Positions 50,822 through 61,860 are shown, counted from the first letter of the stretch. The stretch is 64,000 nt of DNA from Caryophanales bacterium (GCA_029256085.1 JAQSYP010000001.1:372001-436000), one strand, 5' to 3'. Notes: a model not told the origin generated them from the sequence alone. Numbers and translations are program-made.

Positions 50822-53371
50822 ATGGTAGTAACTTTGGTACAACAAATGATGAAATTTACAGAGAGATTAAATCAAGATATTAAATTATTTCCACAAGTTT
50901 TTCCAATTACAGACGAAATGAAAATTACTCATAAAGGTGTTTCACGTCTTGTAATGTTAGATAGATATTCCTTTAAGGATACAGAGAAAGTTACTTTAAC
51001 TGAAGGTGACTTTGTTGTTCTTACAATTAAAGAAGATCCTAAATTTCCAGCACGTGGATTAGGTATTATAAATAAAATAGACTGGGAAAAAAGGATTGCT
51101 AGTGTAGTAATAGAAGAAGAGTTCCGCGCATACTTAGATGATTCAGCTCAAGTTACAGGTATTATCAATGTATCTCTAGATGTTGTTGAGAAGCCGCTAG
51201 AAGTGTTTTATGAGCAAATTGCTAAACGAAATGCGTATGGATTGTCATCAGTTGAATCTACTGAAGAAAAAAGACAAGAGTCATTCCAAAAGTTTTATAA
51301 AGAGTTATCCGAAATGAACTTTGTTCCAGCTGGACGTGTTATTTATGGTGCTGGTGCTGATACAGATGTTACATACTTTAATTGTTATGTAATGCCATAT
51401 GTTCCTGATTCAAGAGAAGGTATTTCAGAACATCGTAAGCAAGTAATGGAAATTATGAGCAGAGGTGGAGGTGTTGGAACGAATGGATCAACACTTAGAC
51501 CTAGAAATACGTTAGCTAGAGGAGTAAATGGTAAATCATCTGGTGCTGTGTCTTGGCTTGATGACATTGCAAAATTAACCCATCTAGTTGAACAAGGCGG
51601 ATCACGCCGTGGTGCTCAAATGATTATGCTTGTAGATTCTCATCCTGATATTATTGAATTTATTATTTCAAAGATGCAAAATCCGCAGATATTAAGGTAT
51701 TTACTTAAAACTATAAATGATGATGAAGTAAAAAGATTAGCAAAAGAGAAATTGAAATTTACACCATTATCTGATCAAGAACGTTCAATGTATACGAGTA
51801 TTGTTAATTATAAAACGATACAAGGACTTGGAGGTTTCGAACCAGCTGTTATAAGTAACGCAGAGAAACATTTGCAAGATGGAGGGACATACTCAGTTCA
51901 TAATAGTGAATTTTTAACTGGAGCAAATATATCCGTATGTATTACTAAAGAATTTATGGAAGCAGTTGAAAATGACACATACTATGAACTAAAGTTCCCG
52001 TTTGTTGAAGATTACAATAAAGATGAAATGAAAGTCTATAATGAAGAATGGAATAAAATTGGTGATGTAAGAGAGTGGGAAAAGCTTGGTAGAAGAGTAC
52101 GTGTTTATAGAAAAATTAAAGCAAAAGAGCTTTGGAACTTAATTAATATTTGTGCTACTTACTCAGCAGAACCAGGAATCTTCTTTATTGATAATGCTAA
52201 TGATATGACAAACGCTAAAGCGTATGGACAAAAGGTAGTTGCAACTAACCCATGTGGAGAACAACCACTAGCTCCTTATAGCGTGTGTAACCTTGCTGCC
52301 GTTAACTTATCTAAAATGTATGATAATACTGCTCAAGATGTTGACTATGTAAAGCTTAAGAATACAGTTTCTATCGGAGTTAGAATGCAGGACAATGTAA
52401 TAGATGCAACACCTTATTTCCTAGAGGATAATAAAGTTCAGGCTCTTGGCGAAAGAAGAGTAGGCCTAGGGGTTATGGGATTACACGACTTATTAATTAA
52501 ATGTAAAAAAGTATATGGGTCGGATGAAGGTAATATCCTAGTTGATAAAATATTTGAGACAATAGCAACTACTGCATATGCAGCTTCTGTAGACTTAGCA
52601 AAAGAAAAGGGCAGCTTTCCTTTCTTAGTTGGAAGTAATGAAGAGGAAACTCGTGAGTTACGAAATAGATTTATAAATAGCGGATATATGAATAAAATGC
52701 CGCAACAATTAAAAAATAGCATTGTTGATTACGGTATAAGAAACTCACACCTAATTACTGTTGCCCCTACAGGAAGTACAGGAACAATGGTAGGTGTATC
52801 TACAGGGTTAGAACCTTACTTCTCATTCTCATACTTTAGAAGTGGAAGACTTGGGAAATTTATTGAAGTAAAAGCTGAGATAGTTAATTACTATTTAAGC
52901 GAGAACCCTGATGCGGATCCGAATAACTTACCTGAATGGTTTGTAAGTGCAATGGATTTAAGTCCGAATGCACATGCAGATGTGCAATGTGTAATTCAGC
53001 GTTGGGTAGATAGCTCAATAAGTAAAACGGTAAATGCCCCTAAAGGCTTTACAGTAACTCAAGTAGAAGAAGTATATGAGAGACTTTATAAAGGTGGTGC
53101 AAAGGGAGGAACTGTTTACGTTGATGGTAGCCGTGACTCTCAAGTGTTGACTTTAACTAAAGATGAAAACGAGCAGTTACAACTTCCACTAGAAGAAGAA
53201 AAGCCTCACGTAGTATTAGTAGAGACAATTACAGAATTACATTCAACTTCAATGAAATATGGGTCTGAAGTTGGTGATACGTGTCCTGTATGTAGAAAAG
53301 GTGAAGTAGCTGAACACGGTGGGTGTAATACTTGTACTAACTGTGGTGCACAGCTAAGATGTGGCTTATAA
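50822..53371 (+). CDS. nrdJ: Adenosylcobalamin-dependent (class II) ribonucleoside reductase with C-terminal zinc ribbon
   Basis: FNCYVMPYV, GGGVGTNGSTLRPR, NPCGEQPLAPYSVCNLAAVNL, APTGSTGTMVGVSTGLEP; C-terminal CPVC...CTNCG. Confidence 0.93.
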   Translation: MVVTLVQQMMKFTERLNQDIKLFPQVFPITDEMKITHKGVSRLVMLDRYSFKDTEKVTLTEGDFVVLTIKEDPKFPARGLGIINKIDWEKRIASVVIEEEFRAYLDDSAQVTGIINVSLDVVEKPLEVFYEQIAKRNAYGLSSVESTEEKRQESFQKFYKELSEMNFVPAGRVIYGAGADTDVTYFNCYVMPYVPDSREGISEHRKQVMEIMSRGGGVGTNGSTLRPRNTLARGVNGKSSGAVSWLDDIAKLTHLVEQGGSRRGAQMIMLVDSHPDIIEFIISKMQNPQILRYLLKTINDDEVKRLAKEKLKFTPLSDQERSMYTSIVNYKTIQGLGGFEPAVISNAEKHLQDGGTYSVHNSEFLTGANISVCITKEFMEAVENDTYYELKFPFVEDYNKDEMKVYNEEWNKIGDVREWEKLGRRVRVYRKIKAKELWNLINICATYSAEPGIFFIDNANDMTNAKAYGQKVVATNPCGEQPLAPYSVCNLAAVNLSKMYDNTAQDVDYVKLKNTVSIGVRMQDNVIDATPYFLEDNKVQALGERRVGLGVMGLHDLLIKCKKVYGSDEGNILVDKIFETIATTAYAASVDLAKEKGSFPFLVGSNEEETRELRNRFINSGYMNKMPQQLKNSIVDYGIRNSHLITVAPTGSTGTMVGVSTGLEPYFSFSYFRSGRLGKFIEVKAEIVNYYLSENPDADPNNLPEWFVSAMDLSPNAHADVQCVIQRWVDSSISKTVNAPKGFTVTQVEEVYERLYKGGAKGGTVYVDGSRDSQVLTLTKDENEQLQLPLEEEKPHVVLVETITELHSTSMKYGSEVGDTCPVCRKGEVAEHGGCNTCTNCGAQLRCGL

Positions 53372-53406
53372 GAATTAACTTAATATTCTAAAAAATAATA
53401 TATACA

Positions 53407-53452
53407 AAAGAGAGTAATGTTGTTATTATAATTAACATTACTCTCTTTTTAC
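53407..53452 (+). terminator. nrdJ terminator
   Basis: AAAGAGAGTAATGTT...AACATTACTCTCTTTTT. Confidence 0.8.
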
Positions 53453-53471
53453 TTTATTTTAGGGCGGGATT

Positions 53472-54176
53472 TTGATGATTTTTTTAGGGGCAGTTGCGAA
53501 TGGTGTTCTAATAATTATGGGCTCGTTAATTGGGATGTTATGGAAAGATATTCCCGCAAATATAAAAGAAACAGTTACTAAAGCAATGTCTTTAGCTATA
53601 TTTCTAATTGGAATAGATATGGGGCTTAAATATGACAATATATTAATAGTTGTAATTAGTCTTGCAGTAGGTGCTGTTATTGGGGAACTCTTGAATATCG
53701 ATGATAAAATTAATGATTTAGGTTTATGGATTGAAAGAAAACTAAAAACTAAAGAAGAAGGCAGCTTTTCACGAGGATTTGTAACCTCAACCTTATTATT
53801 TTGCATTGGGGCTATGGGAATCCTAGGTGGAATTGAAAGTGGGTTGAAAAATGAACATAATATCCAAATAACAAAAGGGATTATTGATGGATTTATGGCT
53901 ATAATTCTAACGTCTACTCTAGGTTTTGGCGTTTTATTCTCATTTCTACCAGTTGTAATATATCAAGGTTTTTTTACAATTATTGCTTATTTTTTTGCAG
54001 CAAACATTTCAAAAGATATGCTTGATTTATTTATTGCGAATGTAAATGGTTGTGGAGGGGTACTGCTACTTGCAATTTCCTTGAATGTTCTAGGTCTAAC
54101 AAAAATTAAAATAGGTAATTTACTGCCAGCATTGTTTGTAGTTTTTATTTTTACATATATTGCACAATTGTTTTAG
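53472..54176 (+). CDS. DUF554 family membrane protein
   Basis: GAVANGVLIIMGSLIGMLWKDIP, FCIGAMGILGGIESGL, ANVNGCGGVLLLAISLNVLGL. Confidence 0.88.
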   Translation: MMIFLGAVANGVLIIMGSLIGMLWKDIPANIKETVTKAMSLAIFLIGIDMGLKYDNILIVVISLAVGAVIGELLNIDDKINDLGLWIERKLKTKEEGSFSRGFVTSTLLFCIGAMGILGGIESGLKNEHNIQITKGIIDGFMAIILTSTLGFGVLFSFLPVVIYQGFFTIIAYFFAANISKDMLDLFIANVNGCGGVLLLAISLNVLGLTKIKIGNLLPALFVVFIFTYIAQLF

Positions 54177-54233
54177 AAAAATAATCCTCTATTATTTTGT
54201 ATCTTACACATAATAATATGAGGAGGTGTTCAT

Positions 54234-55262
54234 ATGGACGCATTTATTCCACAGTTAGTGTATTTTGAACCTAAAGCGTTAGAATATCCACTGGGAAAAC
54301 AGCTTTATGATCAATTTAAAAAAATGAATCTTGAAATAAGAATGACAAGTTCTCATAATCAGATTAGAGATTTACCTGGTGAAAATGAACAACAAAAATA
54401 CCGAATTGCTAAGTCAACACTTGTAGTCGGTATAAGAAAAACTTTGAAGTTTGATTCATCAAAGCCTTCTGCAGAGTATGCATTACCACTTGCTACGGGA
54501 TGTATGGGCCATTGCCATTACTGCTATTTGCAAACAACACTAGGGAGTAAACCTTATATTCGAGTATATGTTAATTTAGATGATATTTTCGACCAAATGG
54601 ATAAGTATATGGCGGAAAGACCGGGGGAGATTACAAGATTTGAGGCATCGTGTACATCCGATATCGTTGGAATCGATCATCTTACACATGTACTAAAGCC
54701 AACGATTGAGCATATCGGACAATCGGAGTGGGGAAGGTTACGATTTGTCACCAAATTCCCATTCGTAGATCACTTATTAGATGCAAATCATAATTTAAAG
54801 ACGAGATTTAGATTCAGCATTAATGCTCCATATGTTATACAAAATTTTGAAATGAAGACTTCTAGTCTTGATGACAGATTAGAAGGTGCAAAAAAGGTTT
54901 TAAAAAGTGGATACCCGCTTGGATTTATTGTAGCTCCAATTCTAATTCATGAAAATTGGGAAGAAGGTTACAAATATATGTTTCAACAAGCAGCTGAAAA
55001 GCTAAAAGGTATAGAACCAGCTGTGCCTATTACCTTTGAATTAATTCAACATCGTTTTACTAAGCCAGCGAAAAGAGTTATAGAGCAAAGATACCCGAAT
55101 ACGAAACTTGAAATGAATGAAGAAGAAAGAAAATACAAATGGGGGAAATACGGGATTGGGAAGTATATTTATAAAGATGAGGATGCCAACAATTTAGTAG
55201 AAATAATCAAACAATATATTGATGAATATTTCCCAGAAGCAAAAATTGAATATTTCACTTAA
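54234..55262 (+). CDS. splB: Spore photoproduct lyase (radical SAM)
   Basis: CMGHCHYCYLQTTLGSKPYIRVYVN (CxxxCxxC), RFEASCTSDIVGIDHLT. Confidence 0.95.
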   Translation: MDAFIPQLVYFEPKALEYPLGKQLYDQFKKMNLEIRMTSSHNQIRDLPGENEQQKYRIAKSTLVVGIRKTLKFDSSKPSAEYALPLATGCMGHCHYCYLQTTLGSKPYIRVYVNLDDIFDQMDKYMAERPGEITRFEASCTSDIVGIDHLTHVLKPTIEHIGQSEWGRLRFVTKFPFVDHLLDANHNLKTRFRFSINAPYVIQNFEMKTSSLDDRLEGAKKVLKSGYPLGFIVAPILIHENWEEGYKYMFQQAAEKLKGIEPAVPITFELIQHRFTKPAKRVIEQRYPNTKLEMNEEERKYKWGKYGIGKYIYKDEDANNLVEIIKQYIDEYFPEAKIEYFT

Positions 55263-55292
55263 AAGTAAGCGAACCGAACGCTTACTTTTTTT
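55263..55292 (+). terminator. splB terminator
   Basis: AAGTAAGCGAACCGAACGCTTACTTTTTTT. Confidence 0.85.
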
Positions 55293-55359
55293 GTTCTATT
55301 TATAAGAAGTAAAAATACCTTATAAGTGATTAACAATATTTATAAAGGGAGACTGCATC

Positions 55360-56256
55360 ATGAAAATTGATGGTGTTTTTTCGGGCGGAGGAGTAAAAGG
55401 GATAGCATTACTTGGTTCATTAAAAAGATTAGAAGAGAAAAATATTGAATTTCAGAGAATTGCTGGCACAAGTGTTGGTTCTTTAATTGCAGCACTCAAG
55501 GTAGCTGGATATACAACTACAGAACTTATTGATTTAATTAGAAATGATATAAGCTTTCCATCACTGATTCAGCCGAAAAGTAATGGGTTCTTTATAGGAA
55601 ATGTGATTAGATGGCTAGGCCTTTATGGAAGAATGGGATTGTATAGTGGGAATGAATTAGAAAAATTCATTAGTAAATTGTTATGTGCTAAAGGTATATA
55701 CAGTTTTAGGGATATCCCAGAAGGCTCACTTAAAATTGTAGTGTCTGATATTACGAATGGTACTTTAGTTGTATTACCTGATGACCTTCATAAATATGGT
55801 CTTAATGAATTAGATTTCCCAATTGCTAAAGCAGTTAGAATGAGTTGCAGCTTGCCCTTCTTTTTTAGACCAGTAAAAATGAACAATTACCTTGAAGATA
55901 AAGTTAACTTAATTGTCGATGGTGGCGTATTAAGTAATTTTCCAATGTGGTTATTTGAAGATGAGAATTACAGAAGGCAAAGGCCAATAATTGGACTACA
56001 GTTGAGTCCAAACCTCGAATTTGATTATTCTAGGGACATTAAGAACGCTTTACAATTATTTGAGGCTCTTTTTGATACAATGAGAAGTGCCCATGATAAA
56101 AAATATATTAGTAAAAAACATAGTAACGATATAATATTTGTTAAAGTTGAGGACGTTGAGACAACTGATTTTGATATTTCAATAAAAACGATTGATAACT
56201 TAATTGCGATAGGTGAAGAAAGTGCAACGAAGTTTCTAAGAAAATGGTCTTATTAG
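55360..56256 (+). CDS. yqhO: Patatin-like phospholipase family protein (YqhO)
   Basis: GVFSGGGVKGIALLGSL, RIAGTSVGSLIAAL (GxSxG), IVDGGVLSNFPMWLF. Confidence 0.93.
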   Translation: MKIDGVFSGGGVKGIALLGSLKRLEEKNIEFQRIAGTSVGSLIAALKVAGYTTTELIDLIRNDISFPSLIQPKSNGFFIGNVIRWLGLYGRMGLYSGNELEKFISKLLCAKGIYSFRDIPEGSLKIVVSDITNGTLVVLPDDLHKYGLNELDFPIAKAVRMSCSLPFFFRPVKMNNYLEDKVNLIVDGGVLSNFPMWLFEDENYRRQRPIIGLQLSPNLEFDYSRDIKNALQLFEALFDTMRSAHDKKYISKKHSNDIIFVKVEDVETTDFDISIKTIDNLIAIGEESATKFLRKWSY

Positions 56257-56265
56257 TTAAATAAA

Positions 56266-56296
56266 AAAAATTAACCTTGGAGATCCAAGGTTAATT
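56266..56296. terminator. Bidirectional terminator between yqhO and yqhP
   Basis: AATTAACCTTGGAGATCCAAGGTTAATT palindrome flanked by A-runs and T-rich sequence. Confidence 0.75.
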
Positions 56297-56677
56297 TGCT
56301 TTTTTCTTATTTTTTTTGCCTTCAATTAGTTTTAAATGAGAACTGTCTCTTTTTTTCTTCATAACGGAATTAAAAGATGTTTTCTTTAAGAAATCTGTAT
56401 TTTTTGCAGTTTTTTTTCTTAACTTCGAAAATATTGAGTCGTTATCTTTGTATTTATTCTTTGAGGCTTTAACTGCACTAGTATACTTATTTGATTCTCT
56501 TGATGAAAATAATTTCCTAAATCCTAAAAAAACTAGCAAAATTAATCCTGTGAATAAAATAATGTTAACAATTGAATTGAAAAAAGCACTTGGTGATTTT
56601 ACTAATTGGGAAACAACACCAATTATTGCTAAAGTAATGAGGCTCCAAAAAAACATACTAGATTTAGATTTGTTCAC
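56291..56677 (-). CDS. yqhP: YqhP-like small membrane protein
   Basis: Two hydrophobic segments, basic C-terminus; position between yqhO and yqhQ; GTG start after GGAGGTGAATGAG. Confidence 0.68.
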   Translation of the reverse strand: MNKSKSSMFFWSLITLAIIGVVSQLVKSPSAFFNSIVNIILFTGLILLVFLGFRKLFSSRESNKYTSAVKASKNKYKDNDSIFSKLRKKTAKNTDFLKKTSFNSVMKKKRDSSHLKLIEGKKNKKKAN

Positions 56678-56697
56678 CTCATTCACCTCCAATTTTA

Positions 56698-57645
56698 TCA
56701 AGCCTTTATTATATTATTATCATTTTTTTCTATTTCTATAAGTTTATTAAATGAGGCAATTGCCACCTCGATTTGATCATTTGTTGGTTCCTTAGTAGTT
56801 AAAAGTTGTAGCCATAACCCAGGGTATCCAAGAAATCTTAATACAGGTAATGATCTTACAGAATTAGATATTTGTAATAATTCAAATGAAATCCCTAAAA
56901 CAACCGGTATTAATAAAATTCTATTAAGAAGTCTTACCCAAAGTGGTTCAATCGGTACAAACATATATACTACAAAACTAACTAAAATAGTAAATAATAT
57001 AAAGCTACTTCCACATCTATAATGAAGACGTGATTGCATTTTAATATTTTCAACAGTTAAATTTAAACCTGCTTCATAAGTGTTAATTAACTTGTGCTCG
57101 GCCCCATGATATTGAAATACGCGTCGTATCATTGGAGTGAAAGAAATAGCGTATAAATAAAGAAGTAAGATTAAAAATTTAAACGTTCCTTCGAGAATAA
57201 TCTGTCCAATTTTTGAAGGGAAAATTGGTGAAAAAAAGTCTGCTATAAAAACTGGTATTATAGTAAATATAAATTTCCCTGCAAGAAAAGATAAAATACC
57301 AATGACAGCAATGCTAAGTGTGAATAGAAGTTTAGAAGGTTCTTTTTCCTCAACAACTACTTCTGGAACATTATCCTTATTTTCATCAGTTTCCTCTTCA
57401 TAAACTTCAGCAGAGAAGTTCATATGTCTAGACCCAATGGCTGCTGACTCGAAAATACCTACTAGTCCTCTAATAAGTGGAATTTTTTTTAGCTTTAATA
57501 ACCACTTATTTGTGCTTTTTTCTAATTGGAAATATTCAAAGGTTTTATCCTTTTTCCTTACTGCAGTTACAGTATGCTTACGCCCACCGAACATGATTCC
57601 CTCAATAACTGCCTGACCGCCGTAAACTGGACGTTTCTCACTCAT
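56698..57645 (-). CDS. yqhQ: DUF1385 membrane protein YqhQ
   Basis: VYGGQAVIEGIMFGGRKHTVTAVR, YHGAEHKLINTYEAGLNLTVENI, SRLHYRCGSSFILF. Confidence 0.93.
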   Translation of the reverse strand: MSEKRPVYGGQAVIEGIMFGGRKHTVTAVRKKDKTFEYFQLEKSTNKWLLKLKKIPLIRGLVGIFESAAIGSRHMNFSAEVYEEETDENKDNVPEVVVEEKEPSKLLFTLSIAVIGILSFLAGKFIFTIIPVFIADFFSPIFPSKIGQIILEGTFKFLILLLYLYAISFTPMIRRVFQYHGAEHKLINTYEAGLNLTVENIKMQSRLHYRCGSSFILFTILVSFVVYMFVPIEPLWVRLLNRILLIPVVLGISFELLQISNSVRSLPVLRFLGYPGLWLQLLTTKEPTNDQIEVAIASFNKLIEIEKNDNNIIKA

Positions 57646-57786
57646 TTCTACACCAACCTATGTTTTTTGTATTTATTCTATTTTACTAAATATAACAACT
57701 TTAGACTAGTTAATATAATTAAATGTTTGATGTTGTTGAAATATATTTAGAAAAAAGAAGCAATACTATTTTAAGAGGTGATAAAA

Positions 57787-58278
57787 ATGAACAGAAGAAC
57801 CAGTAAAATTAAAGTAGAATATCTAAAGAAACTTCCGATTATAGGAATTTTTGGAGGATTATTTTGGGGAACGTTATGCTCATTGAGTTCATATTTTTCG
57901 TTTACTGAAATTTCGCCAAGGACACTAATTATTAGAACTTTTAATATTACTTTAAAGACAAATTTTTACGAACATCTTGTTGGAATCGTTGTAATTACAT
58001 TATTATCAGTTGTTTATACGTTTATTTATTATTATCTTTTTAGAAAACATGAAGGTGTTTTAACTTCTGTTGTTGTCGGTATCTTACTATATTGTATTAT
58101 TTTTCTTGGTATTTCATCACTAACTATAAATATTCCTAAGATACAGTACTATGGAAGTGAGACTTTTACTACTATATTATGTTTTTTTATTTTATATTCT
58201 ACATTTATCGGAGTATCAGTTTCATATGAATATAAGGCCCACAAGACGATGCGTACAAGCTATTCAAAAAATAATTAA
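57787..58278 (+). CDS. yqhR: YqhR family membrane protein
   Basis: Multi-TM protein at the yqhR position before aroQ. Confidence 0.78.
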   Translation: MNRRTSKIKVEYLKKLPIIGIFGGLFWGTLCSLSSYFSFTEISPRTLIIRTFNITLKTNFYEHLVGIVVITLLSVVYTFIYYYLFRKHEGVLTSVVVGILLYCIIFLGISSLTINIPKIQYYGSETFTTILCFFILYSTFIGVSVSYEYKAHKTMRTSYSKNN

Positions 58279-58323
58279 ATATGTTAATATTATTAACATA
58301 TACATTATTTGGGGGAGAATAAT

Positions 58324-58764
58324 TTGTACAAATTACTTGTAATCAATGGTCCAAATCTCAACCGCCTAGGAAAAAGGGAGCCGCATATATACGGTTCTAC
58401 AACTCTAGAAGAATTAGAACAGAGGATAAAAAATGTATTTAATAACCAATGTATCATTGAATTTTATCAATCTAATCATGAGGGATTTATAATTGATAAA
58501 ATACATGATGTAGAGGAGTTATATGACGGGCTAGTTATCAACCCTGGAGCATTAACTCATTACAGCTTAAGTTTAAGGGATGCAATATCTAGCATTTCAA
58601 AACCTACAATCGAAGTACATATCTCGAATGTTCATGCCAGAGAGGAATTTAGACATAAGTCAGTAATTGCACCTGTTGTTAAAGGTCAAATAGTTGGATT
58701 AGGTCTTAAAGGCTATGAACTTGCAATAACTTCATTACTAAGTGTTTTAGGAGGGGAAAATTAA
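58324..58764 (+). CDS. aroQ: Type II 3-dehydroquinate dehydratase (TTG start)
   Basis: LLVINGPNLNRLGKREPHIYGSTTLEELE, YQSNHEGFIIDKIH, NPGALTHYS, EVHISNVHAREEFRHKS. Confidence 0.96.
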   Translation: MYKLLVINGPNLNRLGKREPHIYGSTTLEELEQRIKNVFNNQCIIEFYQSNHEGFIIDKIHDVEELYDGLVINPGALTHYSLSLRDAISSISKPTIEVHISNVHAREEFRHKSVIAPVVKGQIVGLGLKGYELAITSLLSVLGGEN

Positions 58765-59822
58765 TGAAGATAGAGAAACTAAGAAAAAAATTAACAGATC
58801 TTCAATTAGATGCAGTTTTAGTAACAAGTAAATTCAATAGAAGATATATTTCCGGTTTTACAGGAAGTTCTGGTTTTGTTTTAGTTACGCAGAACGATGC
58901 AAAAATAATTACTGATTTTAGATATGTAGAACAAGCTGAGAATCAGTGCCGTGAATTTGAAGTAGTCGAACATAAGGCTACTATTCATGAGGAATTATCA
59001 AATCAAATAAAAACATTAAATATTAACCAACTAGGCTTTGAAAAAGATCACGTGACTTATTCTAATTTTGAAATTTTAAAAAGTCACCTAAAGTGTAATT
59101 TAGTCCCAATTTCAGGAGTTATGGAAGAAATTCGCTTGATAAAGTCTCCAGATGAGATTAAGATAGTGAAGGAAGCAACAAGTATAGCTGATCAAGCATT
59201 TTCACACATTTTAAACTACATAAAACCAGGTCTTTCTGAAATAGAAGTTAGTAATGAACTAGAGTTTTTCATGAGAAGAAAAGGTGCAACATCTTCTTCG
59301 TTTGATATTATTGTGGCTTCAGGAGTTAGATCATCACTTCCTCACGGTATTGCTACAAATAAGATAATCGATTCAGGAGATTTTATCACTCTAGATTTTG
59401 GTGCATATTTTAATGGATATGTTTCAGATATTACAAGAACTATAGCGGTCGGAACACCAAATGAAAAACTAGTTGAAATTTATAACATTGTATTAGAAGC
59501 ACAAATTAGAGGTGTTAAAGGTATAAAGCCAGGTATTACCGGAAAAGAAGCAGATGCCTTGACTAGAGATTATATCTCACAAAAAGGCTACGGAGAATAC
59601 TTTGGCCATTCAACTGGACACGGAATAGGGTTAGAAGTGCATGAAGGACCTAACCTTTCATTTAGATCAGATACTATTTTAGAACCAGGTATGATTGTCA
59701 CTGTTGAACCAGGTATATATATACCGGATCTTGGTGGAGTTAGAATTGAAGATGATGTACTAGTTACAGCTGACGGCTATGAAGTATTAACACATTCACC
59801 TAAAGAGCTTATTATCTTATAA
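58764..59822 (+). CDS. yqhT: Xaa-Pro dipeptidase/aminopeptidase (YqhT)
   Basis: [59 protein letters not shown]. Confidence 0.93.
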   Translation: MKIEKLRKKLTDLQLDAVLVTSKFNRRYISGFTGSSGFVLVTQNDAKIITDFRYVEQAENQCREFEVVEHKATIHEELSNQIKTLNINQLGFEKDHVTYSNFEILKSHLKCNLVPISGVMEEIRLIKSPDEIKIVKEATSIADQAFSHILNYIKPGLSEIEVSNELEFFMRRKGATSSSFDIIVASGVRSSLPHGIATNKIIDSGDFITLDFGAYFNGYVSDITRTIAVGTPNEKLVEIYNIVLEAQIRGVKGIKPGITGKEADALTRDYISQKGYGEYFGHSTGHGIGLEVHEGPNLSFRSDTILEPGMIVTVEPGIYIPDLGGVRIEDDVLVTADGYEVLTHSPKELIIL

Positions 59823-59842
59823 TTTTTTCAGGAGGAAATTTA

Positions 59843-60409
59843 ATGATCTCAGTAAACGATTTTCGTACAGGAACAACGATCGAAGTTGACAACGGACTAT
59901 GGCAGGTAATGGAATTCCAACACGTTAAACCAGGTAAAGGTGCGGCATTCGTTCGATCTAAACTTAGAAACTTACGTACAGGAGCAGTTCAAGAGAAAAC
60001 CTTTAGAGCTGGTGAAAAAGTAAGTAAGGCTCATATTCAAACACGTAAAATGCAATATTTATATGCTGCTGGCGATCAGCATATATTTATGGATAATGAA
60101 TCATATGAACAAATTGAATTAGCAGAATCATCAATTCAGTATGAATTGAAATTCTTGAAAGAAAATATGGAAGTTCACATTGTTACATTTGGACACGAGA
60201 CACTAGGTGTTGAATTACCTAATACAGTTGTATTAAAAGTAGCAGAAACTGAACCAGGTATTAAAGGTGATACTGCATCTAACGTAACTAAGCCAGCTAC
60301 GTTAGAAACTGGATTAGTTGTTCAAGTTCCAATTTTCATAAATGAAGGCGAATCATTAATTATCAACACAACTGAAGCGAAGTACGTATCAAGAGCTCAG
60401 GGAGTATAA
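59843..60409 (+). CDS. efp: Translation elongation factor P
   Basis: [49 protein letters not shown]. Confidence 0.98.
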   Translation: MISVNDFRTGTTIEVDNGLWQVMEFQHVKPGKGAAFVRSKLRNLRTGAVQEKTFRAGEKVSKAHIQTRKMQYLYAAGDQHIFMDNESYEQIELAESSIQYELKFLKENMEVHIVTFGHETLGVELPNTVVLKVAETEPGIKGDTASNVTKPATLETGLVVQVPIFINEGESLIINTTEAKYVSRAQGV

Positions 60410-60426
60410 TTAACAACTTAACCTTA

Positions 60427-60452
60427 CAGTCGACAAACGTCGGCTTTTTTTA
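60427..60452 (+). terminator. efp terminator
   Basis: AGTCGACAAACGTCGGCTTTTTTT. Confidence 0.75.
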
Positions 60453-60597
60453 TTATAAAAAATGGTTAAAGTACTTGCGTGTCCACTCGCTAAAACTGCT
60501 CACTATTATTTAATAGTGAGTTTTTTGTTGTTTAAAGAATTTATATTGATTTCTAGCATATCAATGTATAAGGACAAGTTGAATGAAGGTGAAATGA

Positions 60598-60882
60598 TTG
60601 AAAGGTTTCTTTAGTGCAATTGAATCAACAGTAATTATAATGGCATGCTTAAGGGTACTTACAGCTCTTTTTGATCTAGCTGGAGCTGGCTTAATGATTT
60701 ACTTTAACAGTGTAAAAAAAGCTTTGGCAATTAATGGGTTATTAGCAACGATAGGACCAGTTATGTTGACAGTAGCTTTCATAATCGGATTATCTACATT
60801 AACCGATGATTTCAATCCTACGAAATTAGGCTTTATTTTTTTGGGAATAGCAATTATTTTATACGGTGTTTTTCGAAATTAA
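60598..60882 (+). CDS. yqhV: DUF2619 family membrane protein YqhV
   Basis: 95-codon TM ORF between efp and spoIIIAA; TTG start after GAAGGTG. Confidence 0.82.
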   Translation: MKGFFSAIESTVIIMACLRVLTALFDLAGAGLMIYFNSVKKALAINGLLATIGPVMLTVAFIIGLSTLTDDFNPTKLGFIFLGIAIILYGVFRN

Positions 60883-60889
60883 TGAATTG

Positions 60890-60920
60890 TCATAATTTCT
60901 AAAGGTACAAGCATAACAAT
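60890..60920 (+). promoter_or_regulatory. Putative sigma-E promoter of the spoIIIA operon
   Basis: TCATAAT ... CATAACAAT upstream of spoIIIAA; resembles sigma-E -35/-10 elements. Confidence 0.45.
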
Positions 60921-60945
60921 TAAGTAAGAATAGGAGGGATACGTA

Positions 60946-61845
60946 TTGAACACAGTTATGAAAGTATTACCCCCTACCGTAATGAGTGTAATTAAAGAGA
61001 ACGCCTTAGAAATAAAGAATATAGATGAAATTAGACTAAGAGTAGATCGACCACTTGAATTTGTTTGTAAAGGAAAATCAATTCTAAGTTCATACTTAGT
61101 AAATAAAAATGATTCAAGATTTATTTTAGGAAAAATTAGTCAACATTCAATATACATGCTCGAGGATGAGATGAAAAAGGGGTATGTAACTATTGAGGGT
61201 GGGCACCGTGTTGGTCTTGCTGGGAAAGTTATAACTGAAGATGGAATGGTAAAACGGATTCGTGAAGTTTCATCATTTAACATAAGAATTGCAAAACAAA
61301 AAGTTGGTTGCTCTGTTGAATTAATACCAAAACTCATTGAGAATAAAATTCTTCAAAACACGATACTAGTCGGTCCACCTCAATCAGGTAAAACAACAAT
61401 GCTTCGAGATATAGCACGAAATCTAAGTCTTGGAAATAACTATTTGGACGGATTAAGGGTTGGAATAGTAGACGAGCGTTCTGAAATTGCAGGAAGTCTT
61501 GATGGTATTCCACAATTTGACTTAGGTCCAAGGATTGATATTTTAGATAGCTGTCCGAAAGCAGAAGGCATGATGATGATGATAAGATCAATGAGCCCAG
61601 AAGTGTTAATTGTAGATGAGATTGGGTCTGAAAAGGATGCCAATGCTCTAGTTGAAGCAGTTCATGCTGGTGTGAAAATTATCGTAACTGCTCACGGATA
61701 TAACTATAGTGACGTTTTTAATAGACCATATTTTCGAAAAGTTCTTGATGAAAGAATTTTTAGTAGATTTGTAATTATGAACTTAAAAAATGGACCTGGG
61801 ACAATAGAAAAAGTTGTTGAAAGTAATGGCTTACAACTAGTTTAA
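60946..61845 (+). CDS. spoIIIAA: Stage III sporulation protein AA (ATPase)
   Basis: VGPPQSGKTTMLRDIARNLS, IVDERSEIAG, EVLIVDEIGSEKDANALVEAVHAGVKIIVTAHG. Confidence 0.96.
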   Translation: MNTVMKVLPPTVMSVIKENALEIKNIDEIRLRVDRPLEFVCKGKSILSSYLVNKNDSRFILGKISQHSIYMLEDEMKKGYVTIEGGHRVGLAGKVITEDGMVKRIREVSSFNIRIAKQKVGCSVELIPKLIENKILQNTILVGPPQSGKTTMLRDIARNLSLGNNYLDGLRVGIVDERSEIAGSLDGIPQFDLGPRIDILDSCPKAEGMMMMIRSMSPEVLIVDEIGSEKDANALVEAVHAGVKIIVTAHGYNYSDVFNRPYFRKVLDERIFSRFVIMNLKNGPGTIEKVVESNGLQLV

Positions 61846-61860
61846 GGGATGGTGATGTAG

